Made by a program: the position numbers and the translations under genes. DNA of 64,000 nt from Vulcanimicrobiota bacterium (GTDB lineage Bacteria; Vulcanimicrobiota; Vulcanimicrobiia; Vulcanimicrobiales; Vulcanimicrobiaceae). Position 1 is the stretch's first letter. Each line of letters opens with the position of its first letter. Location of the stretch: assembly GCA_019232905.1 (NCBI GenBank), contig JAFANA010000086.1:37664-101663 (forward strand), in the 5' to 3' direction. Under the pieces are notes generated by a model that saw nothing but the letters and a program-made list of their open reading frames with translations, did no database searches and was not told the origin of the DNA. This document shows positions 61,355 through 64,000 of this stretch, one piece after another.

Positions 61355-61660
61355 TTAAGCTGCTGCTTTCTTCCGGCGCGTTGCCTTGCGGCGGGTCGTC
61401 TTGCGAGCCGAAGCCTTACGCGTCGTCTTGCGAGCGGCCGACTTGCGCGTGCTCTTCTTGCGCGACGTCTTCTTGCGGCCTGCGGCTTTCTTACGGCCTG
61501 CGGCTTTCTTCTTGCGTCCGCCTGCGGCTTTCTTGCGCGTGGCCTTGCGGCGCGTCGTCGCCTTCTTACGCGTGGTCTTGCGGGCCGCTGCTTTACGCCT
61601 CGGAGCCGCTTTACGAGCTGCGGGCTTTGCCGCCGCTTTCTTTCTACGTTTGACTGCCAT
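61355..61660 (-). CDS. Lys/Arg-rich histone H1-like protein
   Basis: 101 residues from ATG 61660. Almost the entire protein is Lys, Arg, Ala and Thr in short repeats such as RKTTRKKATTRRK and KKKAAGRKKAAGRKK, like AlgP, HctA-type and other bacterial H1-like proteins. It should bind DNA or RNA without a fixed fold. A strong terminator follows and the gene stands alone. Confidence 0.85.
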   Translation of the reverse strand: MAVKRRKKAAAKPAARKAAPRRKAAARKTTRKKATTRRKATRKKAAGGRKKKAAGRKKAAGRKKTSRKKSTRKSAARKTTRKASARKTTRRKATRRKKAAA

Positions 61661-61736
61661 GTGCGTGGAGTCGTCCTTTCTCTGGTAGCTAAGCAACCAG
61701 GGTTGTTAAACCCCTTATACACAATATCGAGCGTCA

Positions 61737-62531
61737 ATGCAAGTTTTAGTACATGACGACGTGCGCATCGATGCGCGCATCGACGGTTCCGGCGACGATG
61801 CAATCGTGCTGATTCACGGATTTCCGCTCGCAAAAGAAATCTGGAGCGCGCAGATTCCGGTGCTCGCGCGAACGCATCGCGTCGTCGCGGTCGACTTGCG
61901 CGGCATGGGCGGATCGAGCGTTGTCGATGGGCCGTATCTGATGGAAACGCTCGCGGGCGACGTTGCGGCGGTGATGGATCACTTCTCGATCGATCGAGCG
62001 ACGATCGTCGGTCACTCACTCGGCGGGTATGTCGCGCTCGCATTCGCGCGCATGTATGTCGAACGCGTCGCGCGTCTCGCACTCGTTTGCAGTCGCATCG
62101 TCGCAGACACGCCGGACGTTGCGAACGCGCGCAACGAACTCGCGACGCGATTGGAAACGAGCGGTTCGATCGACGAGATTCTCGACAAAAATGTGCCGGC
62201 GCTTTTTGCTAAGAAAACACTGGAAAATCGGCCTGAAATCGTCGAAAAAGCCCGAAAAATCGCGGAAAATCACGATCCGCGCGGACTCGCCGCAATGCTG
62301 CGCGGGATGGCCCTTCGGGACTCAGCGGAGGACATTGCCCCCGAGCTCCTCATGCCGGTTCTGGCGGTCGGCGGCGGCGCCGATCCGATCGTTCCGCGGC
62401 AAGAAACCGAGCGGATGGGACGCCTCTTTCCCGACGCCCGGCTGCAGTGGATGGAAGGCTCGGGGCACGCGCCTATGATGGAAGAAGCGGACCGCCTGTC
62501 GGCGGTCCTCGAGGCCTTTACCGCCGGCTGA
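61737..62531 (+). CDS. Alpha/beta hydrolase
   Basis: 264 residues. IVLIHGFPLAKEIWSAQ (oxyanion region), VGHSLGGYVALAFAR (nucleophile), GGGADPIVP (acid) and MEGSGHAPMMEEADRL (His) form the full triad, in the order of RsbQ/MhpC-like hydrolases. Substrate unknown. It converges on the small membrane-protein gene with a 14-base overlap. Confidence 0.92.
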   Translation: MQVLVHDDVRIDARIDGSGDDAIVLIHGFPLAKEIWSAQIPVLARTHRVVAVDLRGMGGSSVVDGPYLMETLAGDVAAVMDHFSIDRATIVGHSLGGYVALAFARMYVERVARLALVCSRIVADTPDVANARNELATRLETSGSIDEILDKNVPALFAKKTLENRPEIVEKARKIAENHDPRGLAAMLRGMALRDSAEDIAPELLMPVLAVGGGADPIVPRQETERMGRLFPDARLQWMEGSGHAPMMEEADRLSAVLEAFTAG

Positions 62532-62715
62532 CGGCGACGTTGCCGGCCAGGCGCCGGCGGACGAGCTTATAGAGGAAGAGACCGCCGACCACGAGCCCAG
62601 CCACGAGGGCTGCAACGATCACGACCTTCAGCACGATGACCAGAAGGAACAGTCCGGCCAGGGCGGCGGCGATGATCAGGGTAAGGCGGACGAACGTGGC
62701 GAGCATCGGATTCAT
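62518..62715 (-). CDS. Small membrane protein
   Basis: 65 residues. One or two hydrophobic helices (about 9-32 and 33-50) are followed by a basic tail (KLVRRRLAGNVAVSRR). No family is recognised. The frame is supported by the strong hydrophobic design and by the convergent arrangement. Confidence 0.6.
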   Translation of the reverse strand: MNPMLATFVRLTLIIAAALAGLFLLVIVLKVVIVAALVAGLVVGGLFLYKLVRRRLAGNVAVSRR

Positions 62716-62789
62716 GAATGACCTCGGGGCGGTGATGGAGTTCTCATTCCGTTCTACCGATATCTAAAGTGGAGGTTTCAAGGACGAAG

Positions 62790-62948
62790 ATGGATCTGAG
62801 TGGGATTGCGACCAGCCTGGCCGCTGCCAGCGTTACCCAAGGCGTCGATGTCGGCGTTTTGAAAGCGGTTCAGAACCTCGACGCGGCGCAGAGCGCTATC
62901 ATGTTCGCGTCGATCGGACTCGGGACGGGGATCGACGCTTTCGCCTGA
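62790..62948 (+). CDS. YjfB-like putative motility peptide
   Basis: 52 residues. MDLSGIATSLAAASVTQG, VGVLKAVQNLDAAQSAIM and the ending GTGIDAFA resemble the YjfB family (often called putative motility protein), with the conserved MDI start, VLKKxMD centre and GxxIDxxA end. AAGGA precedes the ATG. No flagellar genes are nearby. It is short but the family pattern is good. Confidence 0.72.
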   Translation: MDLSGIATSLAAASVTQGVDVGVLKAVQNLDAAQSAIMFASIGLGTGIDAFA

Positions 62949-63016
62949 ACCGAGTGCCAAATGTACTATGTGCGAGCGCAGGATGCGTTCGGCGGTTGAG
63001 AAGAAGACGCAGCGGC

Positions 63017-63760
63017 ATGCAGCGCCTTCTTTTTTTACTTGCGGTGCTGAGCATCGCGTTTTCTGTTTCGCCGGCCTCCGCTGCGGCGGATCAGCCGGCT
63101 GCACAACGGCATCTCGTCTACACGTTTGATGTCGGTATTCAAAACGATAGTCACGACACCAATTCCGCGGTTCGATTCAACGGAGAGGGCAACGGTTCCG
63201 TGGTGACGGGCACCGGCGACACGCAATATCAGGGAACCGGTTCGGACATGGGACAAATCAGCGTCGACGTGCAAGGCGTTGAAACCGACGGCGGTCTTGT
63301 CGTAAGCGTTTCGGAGCAGGCAAAGAAGTACCGCACCGCGGGCGCGACGACGTGCGTCGTGTATGCAAACACGAACGTTGTTTGCGGCGCGGGGACCGTG
63401 AATCCCGAAGAAATCAGCGTGATGCGCACGTTGTCACCGCACTTCTTCGATTCGACGGCACTCGATGCTAAGAAGCATTGGCACGAAGGCAGCGACGCAG
63501 CCGGCATCGGTATCGACTACACCGTCATGGGAATCGATAACGGCATTGTGACGATCGATGCGCAGCGTAACGAGAAATTCCAAGGCTCGACGCGCGGGAC
63601 GACCTCGTCGACGGCAAAGTACACGTACGATATGAACAAACTCATGCCGACCGCGATCACCGAGTACACCACGATCCGTGAAGAAACCGGTCCTGGTCAG
63701 TATTCGAACATTACGATCGATCTGAAAGCAACTCTTGCGACTGATTCCGGCAAAGGTTGA
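63017..63760 (+). CDS. Exported protein of unknown function
   Basis: 247 residues from ATG 63017; an earlier in-frame start would add a basic stretch before the signal peptide. The signal peptide (about 1-24) ends ASAAADQ. The mature part is beta-rich with Asn/Asp/Gly/Thr-rich strands and two nearby cysteines in TTCVVYANTNVVCGAG, likely a disulfide. No known domain is recognised. A good terminator follows, so it is probably a single-gene unit. Confidence 0.75.
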   Translation: MQRLLFLLAVLSIAFSVSPASAAADQPAAQRHLVYTFDVGIQNDSHDTNSAVRFNGEGNGSVVTGTGDTQYQGTGSDMGQISVDVQGVETDGGLVVSVSEQAKKYRTAGATTCVVYANTNVVCGAGTVNPEEISVMRTLSPHFFDSTALDAKKHWHEGSDAAGIGIDYTVMGIDNGIVTIDAQRNEKFQGSTRGTTSSTAKYTYDMNKLMPTAITEYTTIREETGPGQYSNITIDLKATLATDSGKG

Positions 63761-63784
63761 TCGTCACAACGATGCGCGAAAGAA

Positions 63785-63818
63785 AATGAAGCCGGACAAT
63801 GTCCGGCTTCATTTTTTT
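63785..63818 (+). terminator. Rho-independent terminator after the exported protein gene
   Basis: A 13-bp perfect stem AATGAAGCCGGAC/GTCCGGCTTCATT (63785-63797 with 63801-63813), AAT loop, is followed by a T-run. It lies 25 bp past the stop codon at 63760. Confidence 0.92.
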
Positions 63819-64000
63819 GCGTGTGATGCGCGTCGCAAAATTGTTGTTGATTTAAAAGTATTGATAGGTTCCACTCGGCCATAATCTGAGACGAAGTACC
63901 CACTTCTTTTTAGGGGATACGCTGCGAAACATGCCCCGCGCGAGGATAGTTCGCTGTTTATCGGGGCGGTATAACGATGGTGCAACCGCGATTCTTTTCG
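63819..64000. other. Window end without a confident gene
   Basis: This tract is more A/T-rich than the rest (TTGTTGTTGATTTAAAAGTATTGATAGG). It contains possible promoter elements but no clear pair. An ATG at 63977 opens a frame to the window end (MVQPRFFS), which may be the start of the next gene; eight codons are too few to judge. Confidence 0.4.

Noticed and set aside
1..64000. CRISPR arrays, rRNA, tRNA, insertion sequences and prophage genes
   Set aside because: No regularly spaced short repeats, cloverleaf-like sequences, rRNA segments, transposase motifs or phage structural genes were seen by eye. A tRNA search program would settle the tRNA point.

Overview
The window is about 60% GC and gene-dense, with small gaps, many ATGA/GTGA start-stop overlaps and frequent GTG starts. 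A TonB-dependent receptor, secreted peptidoglycan enzymes, an HdeA-type periplasmic chaperone and many lipoproteins or exported proteins point to a diderm, free-living heterotroph. The mix (class A-type serine hydrolases, Vgb-like lipoprotein, orphan histidine kinases, BVMO/SDR cluster, no rRNA or tRNA) fits a soil lineage such as Candidatus Eremiobacterota (WPS-2) or a relative. That placement is an inference from general resemblance, not a demonstration.

Region 1 (1-14.8 kb) is dominated by cell-wall and peptide scavenging: an S9 peptidase, a class A beta-lactamase-like hydrolase, an oligopeptide-binding lipoprotein, a PGRP-type amidase, a TonB receptor, a SIS-domain sugar isomerase, a PBP4-type DD-carboxypeptidase, an unrecognised secreted protein with a barrel-like C-terminal half, alanine racemase and DprA. 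Three tandem ~175-bp hairpin repeats lie between the amidase and the receptor.

Region 2 (14.7-20 kb) holds an esterase-like protein, a glycine-zipper protein, an HdeA-like chaperone, a Vgb-like lipoprotein, and a tightly coupled operon of cupredoxin, metallophosphoesterase, ECF sigma factor and zinc anti-sigma factor. Region 3 (20-34.4 kb) has a PhnB-like protein, a flavin disulfide reductase with an M48 protease, a Baeyer-Villiger-type monooxygenase/SDR/hydrolase operon with a convergent di-iron protein, an APC permease, an amidohydrolase, DUF3175, an unusual Mrp ATPase, an ATP-grasp enzyme and a PDZ aspartyl protease.

Region 4 (34.4-46.3 kb) includes HemL, acetyltransferases, a cation/proton antiporter fused to Usp domains, PatB-like C-S lyase, SoxR facing an SDR/QueA-like operon across a recognisable SoxR-type promoter, HxlR facing a membrane-protein gene across a direct-repeat operator, DoxX and an MFS remnant. 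Region 5 (46.4-64 kb) has two tandem orphan histidine kinases, hemerythrin, a degenerate histidine phosphatase, an M28 peptidase, an RsbW-like kinase, cyclophilin, a scattered three-gene ABC-2 exporter, AlkA, pirin, a UBP zinc finger, a gamma-carbonic-anhydrase-like hexapeptide protein, a LuxR regulator, a cytidylate-kinase-like protein, an MFS exporter, a histone-like basic protein, a hydrolase and a YjfB-like peptide.

The most striking structural feature is compaction: of 16 convergent gene junctions, 12 overlap (six by exactly four bases), two abut and only two have a gap. Two divergent pairs share a CATG that holds both start codons.
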